Shown in pieces: positions 48,493 through 60,020 of a DNA stretch of 64,000 bases (positions within the stretch are counted from its first letter, which is position 1; each line of letters begins with the position of its first letter). Position numbers and translations under genes: made by a program. The notes under the pieces were generated by a model, which did no database searches, was not told the origin of the DNA, and saw only the letters and a program-made list of their open reading frames with translations. The stretch spans positions 2,304,759 through 2,368,758 of the forward strand of contig LR746266.1 in assembly GCA_902729315.2 (NCBI GenBank), in the 5' to 3' direction. The stretch comes from Spirodela intermedia (Eukaryota; Streptophyta; Magnoliopsida; Alismatales; Araceae).

Positions 48493-50002
48493 AATAAGTC
48501 TATATTATCATGAGATAATGATTATTTAATGACATATTCTATATATTAACTCATTATAAATAGTCTTATATTTATATTAAATTTATAAAAATAAGTTTTA
48601 CATGCCTAATATTTATTCATGGTTAATTATATAATTTTATATGATTTTTATGTTCATCTTTTTAAGTTAAAATGATGTAAAATAAAATAAAAAATTATTA
48701 AAAGGGGGGGAATCAATTGGTCAGTCGGCACTTGATAGTCGACCCTCTTGTTGGAGGGGAACTGCTCAATGGGTAACTAATGGACTTCTAATTCAGCTTA
48801 AATGTCCAATTCTGAAATGACAAAAATCTTGAACATTAAAATTGGTTGACATAGAGTCATATGTAAGGTTAGATCTTACCAAATAATGGCCACATGTTAT
48901 TAAGTGGGGGATCCGACTATTTGAGATGGAGGAATATCAAATCAAGCTCTGAACACCCAAACCTATATCAACAACAAGAGAGTTTCTACTTCAGATGGTG
49001 AAACAGAATAACAGCTTGAACTCTAGAAAAGCCTTCAAGTTGCTTATGAATACAATGTACATAGGGACTAGGGGAGGGGGAAGATATGAGGATTTTCTAC
49101 CTTAGAGGCCTTTCTTGTATCGTTCTTTACTCTTTCTATTTCTTTTTCTTTATAAAATCTTGTACTACTCTATTATGAGAAATTCTCTTGGACATAAGGG
49201 TTTTGAGAGACAAAGTTGTGTCTTTGTTGTTGTCTGATAAATAGAAGCTCAGTTGGTTTCAAAATTCCTTTATGTGTGCTCAAGGACTCAATTAGTTACT
49301 CAAACCTAAAGGAACCAAGAGCTAGGTTCAAGTGGCTCAAGGACCCACATAGAGCATGTGTGCATCACTCTTCTTCCATGTCATCGAGGAGGGAACTGGT
49401 GTGTGGGACAAGGTATGATCTCGTCACATATGTTGTGTGGAGACATACCACTTGTTATCTCTTCTCCCCAAGTGGTCACACCATGACTTTATATTATATC
49501 ATAGATAATATGCTTTGATATTTCTCCAGGAATCCATTAGATATGATGCAAAATGGATCTTGTTCTATCATTGACCAAAGATTTCTATATGAAAAATACG
49601 AATCGGAGTTCAATTTAATATTTTAACCTCTTACAAAGATATCTTATGATAAATATATATCTATTATAAGTAATATTAAGTAGTTAATAAATGTAAATTA
49701 ATATTAAAAATTAATATAAAGTAGTTAATAAGTGCAAGAAATGTAAAATTACATTATCATATGTGGAGTCTTCATCCAACTTCGAGCTCTAAAACACTAC
49801 AAGTCTGTCCTCCTTTGTATCTAACATATCAATTATAAAATTGCATTTTTGCCTAAACTAAAAAGAAAATATGAATTCTCTATTTCGAAATCTCCAATTG
49901 TGGTATATATGATGAATCTGGCAAATGAGAATTCGACTTTAATTAAGCTGCACAGTTTGGGGAGGGATCTTTTTTTATATAAGGAAAAAAATTCTACTCC
50001 AT

Positions 50003-50037
50003 CCAACTAGTTCGGGGTTCAAGTCCCAGGCAACCCA
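50003..50037 (+). pseudogene. trnK-UUU: Plastid trnK-UUU 3' exon, decayed
   Basis: CAACTAGTTCGGGGTTCAAG followed by TCCCAGGCAACCCA matches the 35-nt 3' exon of plastid trnK with about four changes. The downstream CATAAAATGGATGCTGCAGT region also matches plastid sequence. It is a nuclear copy and not functional. Confidence 0.75.
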
Positions 50038-50413
50038 TACATAAAATGGATGCTGCAGTTGAAGCTCCATCTACCATTAGATAAGACTTTTTGTCTTAGT
50101 GTATAGGGCTTGATGAAGGAATAATACCAAACCCACTCGTGTTATGATCTTCTACATCCTAGGTCTCCCCGTTCCATCAATTTTGTACAGATCTTCTTTC
50201 CATTGGAACCAAAATAAAGGTTTTCTTCAGTGGACCCCTCTCCCTCTTGTGAATGGGCAGAGCCAAGTGCTCTTATTTTACGACAATCTTTTCAGGGCTT
50301 AGCCCATACGAGACATATGTGGATTGGTACAATTAGTGGTATAACTGTATTCAATATTTTTATGGATACTCTAAAGGTCTGATGTTTTCAATTGCTCTTA
50401 ATCCCAACCCAAT

Positions 50414-50450
50414 TGCAAGAGTGGAGCTCTACCAACTGAGCTATATCCCA
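50414..50450 (-). pseudogene. trnA-UGC: Plastid trnA-UGC 5' exon, decayed
   Basis: The minus strand reads GGGATATAGCTCAGTTGGTA followed by GAGCTCCACTCTTGCAA, the 5' half of trnA-UGC up to the intron, with one change. The 3' half is absent. Confidence 0.85.
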
Positions 50451-51400
50451 CCGAGCCAAGTGGAGTATGCATGAAGGAGTCAGATGCTTCTTCTATTCTT
50501 TTCCTAATAAGTCATATGTGTCGGAAAACCTAGACTTATATGAATCAAAAATTCTCCAAAACAACTAATGTGGGACTAAAGTGCCAACTCTATTAGCCAA
50601 AATAATCCTGAAAATACCCTTAGGTAGAGAGAAGGTAAAGTCTTCATATTTTTACTATTTCACAGGTATATTGTGAAACTATTTAACCTCTTTTACGTAG
50701 CAAATAATATGCTGGCCACATGATTGCCAAAGATTGGAAGATCAATCATGCCAAAGGATTTTCCTTATTTGACTTTGTAATTTTTCTACAAGGAAACAAT
50801 CAATGAAAAGAGTGAGGAAGACAGACGATTGTTGATGAAATCTTCATCAACAAAAATCAAGGATCTTTAGTAACATTTGACTAAGGACTTCGAAGGAAAA
50901 AATTGTGAGCTTTTAAAGGAAATCTCATCTCATGTTGGTTGATGAGCAAGCCATATCGAGAATAAAGGGATGCACCAAGTCATAGTCTCTTCAAAGTGCT
51001 TTGTTTACAATCGAGCTTCCTTTTGTAGTGGAGATATGAGGAAGAAGTTCCTAGAGCTGTGCACCACCTCCATCAATCATCACTTCATAGGTGAGAGCCA
51101 TTGGAGAACTATTTTCGTGAACCTCCATTCCACCAATTGACAGCTACTTGAGAACCATTTCCATCAACCTCCATTTTGTCAAGTGACAACCACCGGATAT
51201 CTACTTCATCACTAATTAACTTCATCCTCTAGACTTTTCACAGTAATTCAAAGAGTGCTCATGCTATACATATTCAAGGAGAGCCTTCGAGACCGTGGAC
51301 ACCACCTAGAGACTTTCTAAATATCAAGAAATCTAATGATTGCTACTTCGATGTTAGGAATAATTATAAATTAGTAGTTACATCTATACATTAATATCTT

Positions 51401-51955
51401 ATATAGAGATGTTAATTAATAAGTAGAGAATAAAATTATATATGTGTTACCAACTCATTATGACATTCATAATATTTTATCATTCAAGTTCTAATATATA
51501 TAATTTTATTTATTTTATTTATATTATGAGACTAACCCCACTTGACTTTTATGAAGTCAAGTGGTGATTCTCTTATATTTTCTTAATAACTATTTGATTG
51601 CAAGGACTTAGGTGAACTCTTACTATGAGTTAGAGGTAATGAAAGAAACTTAAGTCTTCAGCACAAGGAAAAGCCCAAGTCTTATGGAGACGACCAACTT
51701 AATATGTTTATAGACCTAAGAGAAGCCGTCACCTTGACTTAGCCCATTTGGATTTAAAAGGGCTATCAAGAGATAAGATCTAGGCTGTCCATCTTAGAGT
51801 ACCCTAAGATGAGATTAAGAGGACAATTAGAACGCCACCTTTATGGAAGAATCTAGCTTGTCCACTTAGAGAGTCAGTTATTAATCATAATCGTCTATTG
51901 AAGGGACTTAATTCTCAAAGGTTTAAGGCATCTCACCCCCCTCTTGGAAGGTACT
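51401..51955. other. Unassigned DNA between two LTR copies
   Basis: No ORF or known repeat end is seen. The text around 51590-51930 has the look of a retrotransposon LTR (GCAAGGACTTAGGTGAAC, GGAAGGTACT) but cannot be assigned. Confidence 0.4.
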
Positions 51956-52928
51956 TGATAAGTTTTCATTATCATGAGTTAATAATTAATAAATAATATA
52001 GTTTTACCCTTAACTCATGATAAATAGACTTATATTTATCTAAAGTGTGAAAAGTGGTTTTCAATTGATTAACGTGAATTTTTGGTTAATTATGTGATTT
52101 TCTATAACTTTATATGATTTTTATAGTCTTATTTTTGAGATAAATAAAGAAAAAGAAATTAAGATAAAAATATAACAAAATGGGGGGGACCCGTTGGCCA
52201 ACTGGGCCTGCAAGCGAGTCAAAAGCATAGTCGGGGGGAGCCGTGAGCAGGGGCTCGAGTGGCTAGGACTGATGGGGGCACATGTGTGTCACTCTCCTTC
52301 CACATCACTGGTGGCCAGTTGACTGTGGGGCAAAGAGTGGTCGTACACGTGGGGGGACACATTGCTTAGAAATGTGATATTACTATATATTCGCCTAAAA
52401 CTTCAGCGCACAAGTGATGTGGGACTAAACCCGTGTTCCACCTTCCCCCAAAAGGCTTTTGAAGATTTTAATACCTAAACTACCCCTTTGTTATAATAGA
52501 GATATACTATGATGATGTCACTTGATAAGGGTATTAGAGTACTTATTTTAATTTCTCTCATGCCGGTGGGCAACTAGCGTAGGTTCAAATCCTCTCAGAG
52601 TCAAAACTCGTATTTTTATCTAATTCTCATGACTTTTCTGTAGATCGCCGATGAAGGATTAAGCTATCAGAATCATTAGATCATGAGCAAAAATCTTGTC
52701 AACGTGATTCGTAGAGTATTGTTACTAAAATTGTTGAATGATTCACGATAAAAGGATCATGAATTCATCGAGTAAATCATCTCTGATTGATCGACGATAA
52801 GCTGTCGTTGGGAATAGAATGATTCGTCGGGAGATGAGTCGCCACTTCCTAAGAGTGTATCGGATGTGATGAAGAGCCTCCTCTTATTATGCGGGCTTGA
52901 GGATGAAGCTCCCTAACATGCACCCCAC
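51956..52928 (+). mobile_element. LTR-T copy truncated at its 3' side
   Basis: It starts TGATAAGTTTTCATTATCATGAG and stops at about 52928 after AACATGCACCCCACCTCC. Only about 60 percent of the LTR is left. It retains the antisense USE (AGTGATGTGGGACTAAACC, about 52413) and the extra block of about 120 bp (about 52450-52570). Confidence 0.85.
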
Positions 52929-53802
52929 CTCCTTTAATGTTTTCATTTTTTTATGAATGATTTTCTACTCTAAATTCCTCATTATATTAGATTTCCATTG
53001 AATAATTGTGAGTCTATAATTGTGACATATTTTTTGTGGCAAAAAGTATGTCAATACTGTTGTAAAATCAATACTAAATCAATGTCTTGATCATTTTCTC
53101 TAAAATGTATTTCATTTGACTTCACATTTAAATACGTTTGTAATAGTTACAAATATACTTATATTAGCGAAGTCAATTGATTCAAAAACCTAAATAACTT
53201 ACATAAAGAATTATAGCATATTCAATTCATACATACTTTTTATTACCTTTATACTTACACAATCTAATAGTCATATCCCTAACGAGAATTTGAAATAGAC
53301 TGTGAAATTTCCTATGGACTATACCTTAGTTGTTTGTTGTAATAATCTATACTCTTTAATCATAAAATATATCAATTTCTAACTAAATTTACATTTCATA
53401 TTATGAATGTCACAATTTTATATTAACATCTAAGAAATATTAAAATTATAATGAGTTAATTCATAATGCAACACATGACACTCTGTCGTGGACTAAACTT
53501 CTAGTGTCACTTTAAAAACGTCTCCATCAACCATGTTTTGACCACACTTAAGCGAAGTGCCTCTATGCCAGAAGTTGGAGACACAACAGACACTATTGTT
53601 ATTTCTATCCCTAGAGCATCCTCTCGTTAGCCACGGGGGATGAAGAACTTCCAAGTAAGAAGGACAACTCTATGAACTGGAGAGCTTTGACAGTACAGAC
53701 CATAGTTGTTCTTCTGGTAGTCTCAGCAAGCATACACGAAGGCTGATGAGCAGCAGGGAAATGGATGAAGATGGAAGGGCTCTATGCACACTCCACGGCG
53801 AG
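52929..53802. other. Intergenic DNA downstream of the MADS-box gene
   Basis: AT-rich to about 53480 and then more balanced. It presumably holds the 3' UTR of the minus-strand MADS-box gene in its last 100-300 bp. No other gene is seen. Confidence 0.5.
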
Positions 53803-55089
53803 CTAGTCCTGGTCGGCAGGTATGTCGAGGAAATCCATGTAATCGAAGCTCGATGTGGAGCTGCCGTCATCCGTCCCCTCTGTATCCGCTCCGGAACTTG
53901 CTCCATTCTCCCAAAATCCTTCAAGGCCTGAGATGTCGCCGAGTTGCCGTCTCTCAGGGTTGTCCTCCTGCGCGTGACTCGATGAGCTGCCGGCGACCGA
54001 CTCCAACAGGAGCAGCGTCCCGCTATAAGGCTTCACAGGGGCCTCCCAGTCGCTCATGCGGACCGAGAAGGCTGACGGATTGTCCGGGGATGGAACAGGG
54101 ACGATGGATGATATGGGAACGTAGAGAGTGCTGTCGTGAAACCCAGGGAAAGATGAAGGCCCGGGGGGATATTGAGGGCTCCCCACATTCGCAGGAGCTC
54201 CACCCGAGAAGCCCACAGAAATGGGTGCGGATGAAAGGAAAGGAATGGGAAGACAGGGAAGGTTCCATGGGGCGAAGTGGATTTCTGAGAGCGGAGGAAA
54301 GGATTGCTCAAAGGCAGTGATACCTGGGGAGGCGAGAGCGCTCATCCGCGGCGCAGGAATTGTGGAGAGAAATGGTGCCGGCGGGTGCAAGTAGTGAGCA
54401 GAAGGTTGCAGCCGGCGAGCTGGACTGGCCACCGAAGGCTGTGGAAGTGGAATAAGCGAGCCATCGCCGGTGCCCTGGAGAACTGAAGAATGATGAGGGA
54501 AACTGAAGCCCTGGTCGACGATGCTCTCGATATCCATCTGCTTTGGGCCCGAAGCAGTTTCCTCGGGAGCGTCGCTCACGTTGTTCAACTTTTCCTGGAG
54601 GTTTTCGAGCACCACCAACATCTCCTGGAGCTCTTCAGTGGGGAGATCCGCCGGCTTACTCCTCCAGCGGTGGGGAAGGCGCGATGCCTTCTCCTCCACG
54701 GCCCGCGCCAGCGCCGCGCGTTGCTGCTGTAGCTCCCTCAATCTCGTCTCTAACGAGTGAAGTTCGTCGAAGAGTTCCCTCAAGACCTTCCCTTGCCGCC
54801 CCTCCGCCGCCTCCTGGGGGCCCTCCGCCACGGCACCACCGCCGTTGGCGTGCAAGCTTAGAAACCTGTCCACCGCCGTCGGTACGTCAGGGGTGCCGAA
54901 TGGGTAGAGCTTTCCTGCGGAGGAGCTGACCAGGGCCAGCGTATCGACGCCGCAGAGCCTTGAGAGCTCGCAGAGCTTCTTAAACAGCCCTTGCCGCCTC
55001 TTGGTGAAGCATATATCCCGGGCTTCCTTCTTTGCGATCAGCTCCATGGTAACCTTCCTCCGGGAACTAGAAGCTGGCTTGCCCTCCAT
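53803..55089 (-). CDS. Type I (M-alpha-like) MADS-box transcription factor
   Basis: A single uninterrupted exon of 428 codons, as usual for type I MADS genes. The MADS DNA-binding and dimerisation domain covers about residues 10-68, with FTKRRQGLFKKLCELSRLCG at 28-47 and KLYPFGTPDV at 60-69. The following VDRFL is typical of the AGL61/AGL62 group. A Leu/Glu/Arg-rich coiled coil spans about 102-140, and a second helix with LQEMLVVLENLQEKLNNV follows at about 153-172. The rest is Pro/Ser-rich and probably disordered. There is no K-box of type II proteins. The start is the ATG before EGKPASSSRRK, and no upstream in-frame alternative is needed. Members act as heterodimers in the nucleus, mostly in the female gametophyte and endosperm. 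The residue before the box, and Leu39-Cys40 where Ala-Ser is frequent, are small departures. G+C is much higher than in the surroundings. It appears intact and may be functional. Confidence 0.9.
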   Translation of the reverse strand: MEGKPASSSRRKVTMELIAKKEARDICFTKRRQGLFKKLCELSRLCGVDTLALVSSSAGKLYPFGTPDVPTAVDRFLSLHANGGGAVAEGPQEAAEGRQGKVLRELFDELHSLETRLRELQQQRAALARAVEEKASRLPHRWRSKPADLPTEELQEMLVVLENLQEKLNNVSDAPEETASGPKQMDIESIVDQGFSFPHHSSVLQGTGDGSLIPLPQPSVASPARRLQPSAHYLHPPAPFLSTIPAPRMSALASPGITAFEQSFPPLSEIHFAPWNLPCLPIPFLSSAPISVGFSGGAPANVGSPQYPPGPSSFPGFHDSTLYVPISSIVPVPSPDNPSAFSVRMSDWEAPVKPYSGTLLLLESVAGSSSSHAQEDNPERRQLGDISGLEGFWENGASSGADTEGTDDGSSTSSFDYMDFLDIPADQD

Positions 55090-55131
55090 GACGCCTGGGA
55101 ACCAGCCGAGACGGGCCTACACCTGCAAGCA

Positions 55132-55146
55132 AAAAGGGATATATGA
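55132..55146 (-). promoter_or_regulatory. Possible TATA region of the MADS-box gene
   Basis: The minus strand reads TTTCATATATCCCTT about 45-55 bp upstream of the start codon. It is a weak match at a plausible distance, but the leader would be very short. A CT microsatellite-like run (complement of TCTCTCTCTCTCTG) lies just upstream at 55157-55171. Confidence 0.3.
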
Positions 55147-55689
55147 AATTTCATGTCTCTCTCTCTCTGTTACCCGGCAGTGAGCCGTTTCTAATGCCAC
55201 GTTGCGGATGACGCAGCGCGAGAGTAATGTCAACGGCGGGGATCTAGCAAAGGTGCTCCCGACGTCAGGCTGTTTGCCGATGCAACGTCGGAGGAAACGT
55301 AACGGCAGGTGAGGAAGAGGTGCTCCAAAAATCTGACTGGTTTCGGCGTCCGTCCTCCACTTCAGGTTCTGAGCGGGAGTGCACCCCAATTAAACGGGTA
55401 CCTCCCAAGCAGAAGGGCGCCCAGCTAGAACTCCCTCAATCAGGGCTTGAAGGTTGAGGAAGGCTAAGCTGAATTTCACCTCGTCCGCTTCCTACTGAAA
55501 ATTTAACTTAGCTTGATAGGATGTGGTGAGACAGAGGCACTTAGAGGGGGAACTTTCTTGAACATGACGCATAATCATCATCTAAAGAAAAGAGAATTTG
55601 GTAAAAAAATGTAAATCCTAACTAATTTATTGGAAGTCTTATAAAGACTGTTTTTGGTACTTACTGGATACTAAAATCCTTCTTAAGAT
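55147..55689. other. Upstream region of the MADS-box gene
   Basis: Intergenic and G+C-balanced up to about 55500. A short open stretch at 55389-55117 on the minus strand resembles no known protein. It probably contains the promoter of the MADS-box gene. Confidence 0.4.
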
Positions 55690-57225
55690 CTATTCAGATC
55701 CAGCAACTGCAAAATTTTCGTTGCCATGAAAGCTGAAGATGACAGACAAACATTCGAGGTGTACAAGACAATATGATAAGAGTTTCTGAAAAGCACAGTG
55801 AATAAAATAAAATCAAATAGAATATAATTTTATACTTATTTGTGAACTATTGTATTTCGTTTAAAATAAAAATCAGAAGCCTACAATGAATTTGATCATC
55901 CTTGCAGTAATCCCAGCCGTCCCAAATTACTAAGAAATAAGCCTAAAGGGAATTTACAATTTAAGAAGTTGGTTTTGCAAGGGAGACAATTTTAATTCTC
56001 ATGAAGAGCAAGGCTTGGTTGCTCCACTGATTTCTCAAAATGGTTCTTCAAGTTATTCTAGAATAAGTTAGAAACCAAAAAAGGAAGGATGCTATAGAAG
56101 GTATGTTGAGAATGATCAAAAGCTGAACAAAGGTGTGTTGAGTTGATGGACTTGCGTTTGCATGGAGAAAAAAATTATTCGTTGAATCCATTAGAAATGA
56201 AATTTCAGAGAAGAACCACATCTTGAATCCATGTAACCTGAAACTTTGATCCTCGGATCTACATGGAGGTGATCTTGAATCGATAAGATCAGAGGAATCC
56301 CTTGAATCCATAGGAGAGGGGCTTCGATTCACAAGCAGAGAGAGAGAATCTCAAAAGAGGAAAAAAATTTGGAACGCTAAGTAATGTCTCTAGGGCTACA
56401 ACATGGGGCCTTTAAATAAGCCGAGCTTTCGTTAAAGGTTCCTAAGTAGGAAGTTTAGTTCAGACAAATTCAAAATGGACTTAAACGTGGGAAAGCATAC
56501 TAAAAGCGGGAAAGGAAATCCTTGACGCATTTTTTACATGTTTTATCATGTGCTAGATCCGCTAAATTGTCCATCTCATGATTGTATTCTATTTTTCATG
56601 CTTCTAGTCCCTCTAAACATTCCTAAATATGAAGTTTAGTTGAAAAAAATTCAAAATGGACCTAAATGCATGAAAGCATACTAAAATCAGGCAAGGAAAT
56701 CTTTGACACATCTTTTACATGTTTTATCATGTTCTAGATCACCTAACTAGGTCATCTCATGATTGTAGTCCATTTTTCATGCTCTATAGCCTCTAAACAT
56801 TCATAAATCAGAAGCTGAGTTCAAACAAATTCAAAATGGACTTAAACACCGGAAAGCATACTAAAAGCAGGAAAGGAAATCTTTGATGCATGTTTTACGT
56901 ATTTTATTATGTGCTAGATCAGCTAACTAGGTCATCTCGTGATTGTAGTCCATTTTTCATGCATCTAGAGGTTAGAGCTACACTGTGGACATGCAACATC
57001 GAGTACTCAAGTTCAACTATGTAGTGAGGTGATTGTGGGATCTAGGGGCTAGACGCTCTTGGTATGGGATATCAAAATGGACGAGGTATTATAAGTTATT
57101 AGTGTAGTATATCTCTACCATAGTTACTCTAGAACATAATATAAAATAAGGGGTGACAAACACTTGTGACCTAAGGCAATTTTGTGTGCTAGAAGAAACA
57201 ACAAGGGGTTATGTGATCATGGGCG
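55690..57225 (+). repeat. Repeat G, copy 2, with an internal triplication
   Basis: This copy aligns with 62710-63880 over its whole length. Shared phrases include AGATGACAGACAAACA, GGTGTACAAGACAATATG, GATCTTGAATC and GGGCCTTTAAATA. It lies just upstream of the second SPO11-2 copy. Family unknown. TTTAAATA (about 56412) could be a promoter, which would make it an LTR, but TG...CA ends were not found. Confidence 0.7.
56450..56990 (+). repeat. Three tandem units of about 181 bp inside repeat G
   Basis: Units begin at GAAGTTTAGTT (56450), GAAGTTTAGTT (56631) and GAAGCTGAGTT (56812). Each contains CAAAATGGAC, AAAGCATACTAAAA and TCATGATTGTA. Copy 3 has about one unit and copy 1 about one and a half. 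Confidence 0.9.
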
Positions 57226-57930
57226 TGGGCATATTCTACAAACCTCATAAATCTTCTATGAGTGGAGTAATTAAACCTCTATCAAAAAATTATATTATTA
57301 AACATATAAAATATAAAATCTATCTGTGTATCCCCTTGATTTTTCCCTGCTTAATTAAACAAATAAAATATATCCCCTTAATTAAACATATAGAAAAGAT
57401 ATAAAATATAACATTTAAAAAAAAACATAGCGGGCTTTTTTCCCTGCTTATTCTCGTCTTATTTTTTTCCATGATTGATGATATCCCCCTGAGATCAAGA
57501 ACTATTGAAAACTGCTTTCATTTCGCTTTCTTGAGACGTGGAGTTGCCCATTTATTATCAAGACTGCCCCGTTGGAATCTGTTCCAAACATATATGCCAT
57601 GGTTCCTTACTTCTCCGTCACACTTTATCCTGTGCCCTTTTGACTGCAGCATGAAGCCTACTTGCAAAAAGCCAGTATTTACAAAGGCCCATCACACTTT
57701 ATCCCTTGAGACAGAACGCCCTGTGCGGGAACAGGGATGTGCGAACGATCGAGAGGAAGAGGGAGGGAGAGGGTGAAGAGCTCCATGAAGGAGTAGACGG
57801 ACGTCCGCAGATCCTCGATATTTCAGTGCGACCGGCGCCTCCGCTCCGCGGATGTTCTTCCCCCGTCCGAAGCCTCTCTCTCCGAGCTTCACTATGCGCG
57901 TAAAGCCAGGTGGAAGAATCAAGGGCAACG
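57226..57930 (+). promoter_or_regulatory. Upstream region of SPO11-2 copy 2
   Basis: AT-rich to about 57430, then increasingly G+C-rich up to the ATG, as in plant 5' UTRs. The portion 57640-57730 has a weak counterpart at 43890-43950, downstream of another repeat G copy. No defined promoter element is claimed. Confidence 0.35.
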
Positions 57931-60020
57931 ATGAAGAATCCACGGGTAGAATTCTCTCGTCAGTTCCGGGCGAGGATGGAGGTTCCAGTCAACTTTCTCA
58001 CGTTCCTGACGTCACCTTCGCCCATCTATCCCCGGTTTACCTCCTTCACGGTTCCTTTTCTGCATCTTATCATCATTGTGCAGCTCGAAATCGTTTCACC
58101 GATGTCCCATCTTTACCAGTGTAATTCTTAGCGATGGTGTTCTTACCATCATTGTGCCGACTGTAACAGAAACTGGACAGCTGAATTTCTATTGTGGGGT
58201 CTCTATGATATGGTCTAAGGTCTGTGTTTTATGCGAAGGTGTTTGTTTAGACATAACGTCTGTCTTTCGGCTGGACCTTCGTTCGGACATTTAGAGTAAT
58301 ACAGATGTACTCATCTTTTGACAAGGATGCTGTCTAAAAGGTATCACCATTGCTGTGCACGCATTTGAGTGTTATCATACTCGCGCTTCTGTTTTGTAAC
58401 ATTAGGCGTCAAACATTAGGCTTGATGATATTTTTGATAGAGCAGACTGCGTGACCCACAGCAGATCGGCATTATCAAGAGATAAAGACATGCAACAAGA
58501 GGATAATCATACTGATATCGAGGGCCCAGAAAACGAATTACTGGCCTTATTAGCGTTCCACTGGTGGAGCATGTTATACTACCAATCCAACGTGTTATTA
58601 TAATACACTGTGCTGACATTTAGGAGAGTTTCTTCTGAAGCAACTCTCTACTGCTCCAGCTGTTAGCATTACCTCTATACTAATGAAATCTTTATTGCTA
58701 CGTGCTATTATGATCATCGCATTAAGGAGACGCAGCAACTCCGAGGTTTGTTTGGCGGAATGGACACATTTAGATGATGCGTAGAACAGGTGGAGGTAAG
58801 TTCCCATCTGTCCGCATGCGTAGTCATATAAATTCATGCCAGGGATTGCCACCATACTAAACTTAATTTTATAACATGGCTCGCTTGTAGTTGGACTGAG
58901 GAATGGTGACCATGGATAGCATCACCATAGAGTGGCTCTTTCTCAGTGACAATGACATGTACCAGGTGGCCATGGCCATAGGTCGACTCCTTGATGCATA
59001 CATTTCCTCGTCCTTCTATTTCAATATTCCCAGCCAACTTTGGGTCGTCATGCCAATAATAGCTGCTAGGTACTATGAAGTACCAGGTATGCTATTTGGA
59101 GCCAGGAAAGTTAACACATACCGGATAGGATTTACACTTATCTGTTATTGGCTATATAATCATTACATCTGGTTGTTTCCTCTGTTGTGCTCTCATCAAC
59201 AATGAATCAACTGCCGTATACCTTTGCATCTAGTGGGTAATGCAAAGTTAATAGTCCCGGTCCACTTCTAGTTATAATTGTAAACATAAGCTAGGTGAAC
59301 TATACAAAAGTAATGTGTGATGACAGAGTAATAGTAGGGATGCCTTTTGGTCAATGTAGATACGCCAGGTTCTTGAAACCTTGTCTTTTGTTTTATTACT
59401 GGTCAACAGGTTTTAAGAAAGAAAAGCGATGGGGATTTGATTTGTAAAACAGGTGATACAGTGATAGGACATTTTGTCAGGGAGAGAAGATGACCAAATT
59501 ACCTTAAAAAACTTTCTTTGAAAATTGAGAATTGACTGTGAAAAAATCCATCTGACGTCTGTTTAGGATGTAATGATTAGGCGTAATAAAAGGTCACGGT
59601 ATTAGTGTATTATTGTATTCTCAATTACCCGGATCATGCATTATTTCCTTTATGCAGATAAAGAGGCGACTAGACAATACAGGATTACGCCAAGGGCTAG
59701 TGAACGATGTGTCTTCGATCTTCCTTTCTCATTCATTTTGTAAGAGGTCTCTAATGAGAACCAAAGAAGCCAAGGCCTTTATAAGAGGTAATGCTGCTGG
59801 GAAAAGAATATTATGTATTGTCTATAAATTTTCGCTTCAAAGAGGTAGTGCGTAGATTTCTTTTAGGGTCCTTTTATTGCAGTGTGGAAGGCCATGGAAC
59901 TCTGTTTCCAAGTACTGGAGAGGGGGAAGCAGGTCACTCAGAGGGAGCTGTTTTATAGGCTTTTGTGTGAGTCTCCTGATTATTTTACTTCTCAAGCTCA
60001 AGTGAACATGGCTGTTCAAG
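57931..60020 (+). CDS. SPO11-2: SPO11-2-like gene, copy 2: first three exons (partial)
   Basis: Exon 1 starts at the ATG 57931 (an in-frame TAA lies upstream at 57901) and encodes RARMEVPVNFLTFLTSPSPIYP to about 58035. Its donor is uncertain. Exon 2 (59658-59787, TATGCAG before and GTAATG after) holds NDVSSIFLSHSF and KRSLMRTKEAKAFIR. Exon 3 (59883-60020, TTGCAG before and GTCAAA after) begins VWKAMELCFQ and contains TQRELFYRLL, with the Tyr expected to form the covalent DNA link. Codon phases across both junctions agree (R-V-W at 59787/59883). In plants this subunit of the topoisomerase VI-like complex cuts chromosomes in meiosis. No exon 4 (DVVALLR-like) is seen in the remaining 4 kb. Either intron 3 is very long or the copy is truncated. 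The N-terminus is short and poorly conserved, so function is uncertain. Confidence 0.75.

Larger units (their letters stand above)
49985..50490. other. Plastid DNA insertion (rearranged NUPT)
   Basis: Two plastid tRNA gene pieces from different parts of the plastome lie about 400 bp apart. The first is the 3' exon of trnK-UUU with its downstream sequence (50003-50110). The second is the complement of the 5' exon of trnA-UGC with neighbouring trnI-trnA spacer (50400-50490, including CCGAGCCAAGTGGAGTATGC). Both are recognised from memory of plastid genomes. The middle (50130-50400) was not placed. It lies inside an old LTR. Confidence 0.7.
48493..51400 (+). mobile_element. Very old LTR-T copy interrupted by foreign DNA
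   Basis: The start TAATAAGTCTATATTATCATGAG and the following 200 bp fit the LTR start. The GGACCCACATAGAGCATGTG region near 49340 fits mid-LTR. AACTAATGTGGGACTAAAG at about 50562 fits the antisense USE, and GGAGAGCCTTCGAGACCGTG at about 51277 fits the 3' third. Intervening 48730-49260 and 49450-50540 are insertions. The latter contains plastid tRNA sequences. No 3' end was identified. Confidence 0.6.

Noticed and set aside
57471-57776. A 101-codon ORF upstream of SPO11-2 copy 2, considered as an alternative first exon.
   Set aside because: No similarity to SPO11-2 was seen and frame and splice signals do not connect to exon 2. Left as upstream region.
58416-59205. ORFs of 67-100 codons within intron 1 of SPO11-2 copy 2.
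   Set aside because: Overlapping on both strands, no domain, and the position is intronic.
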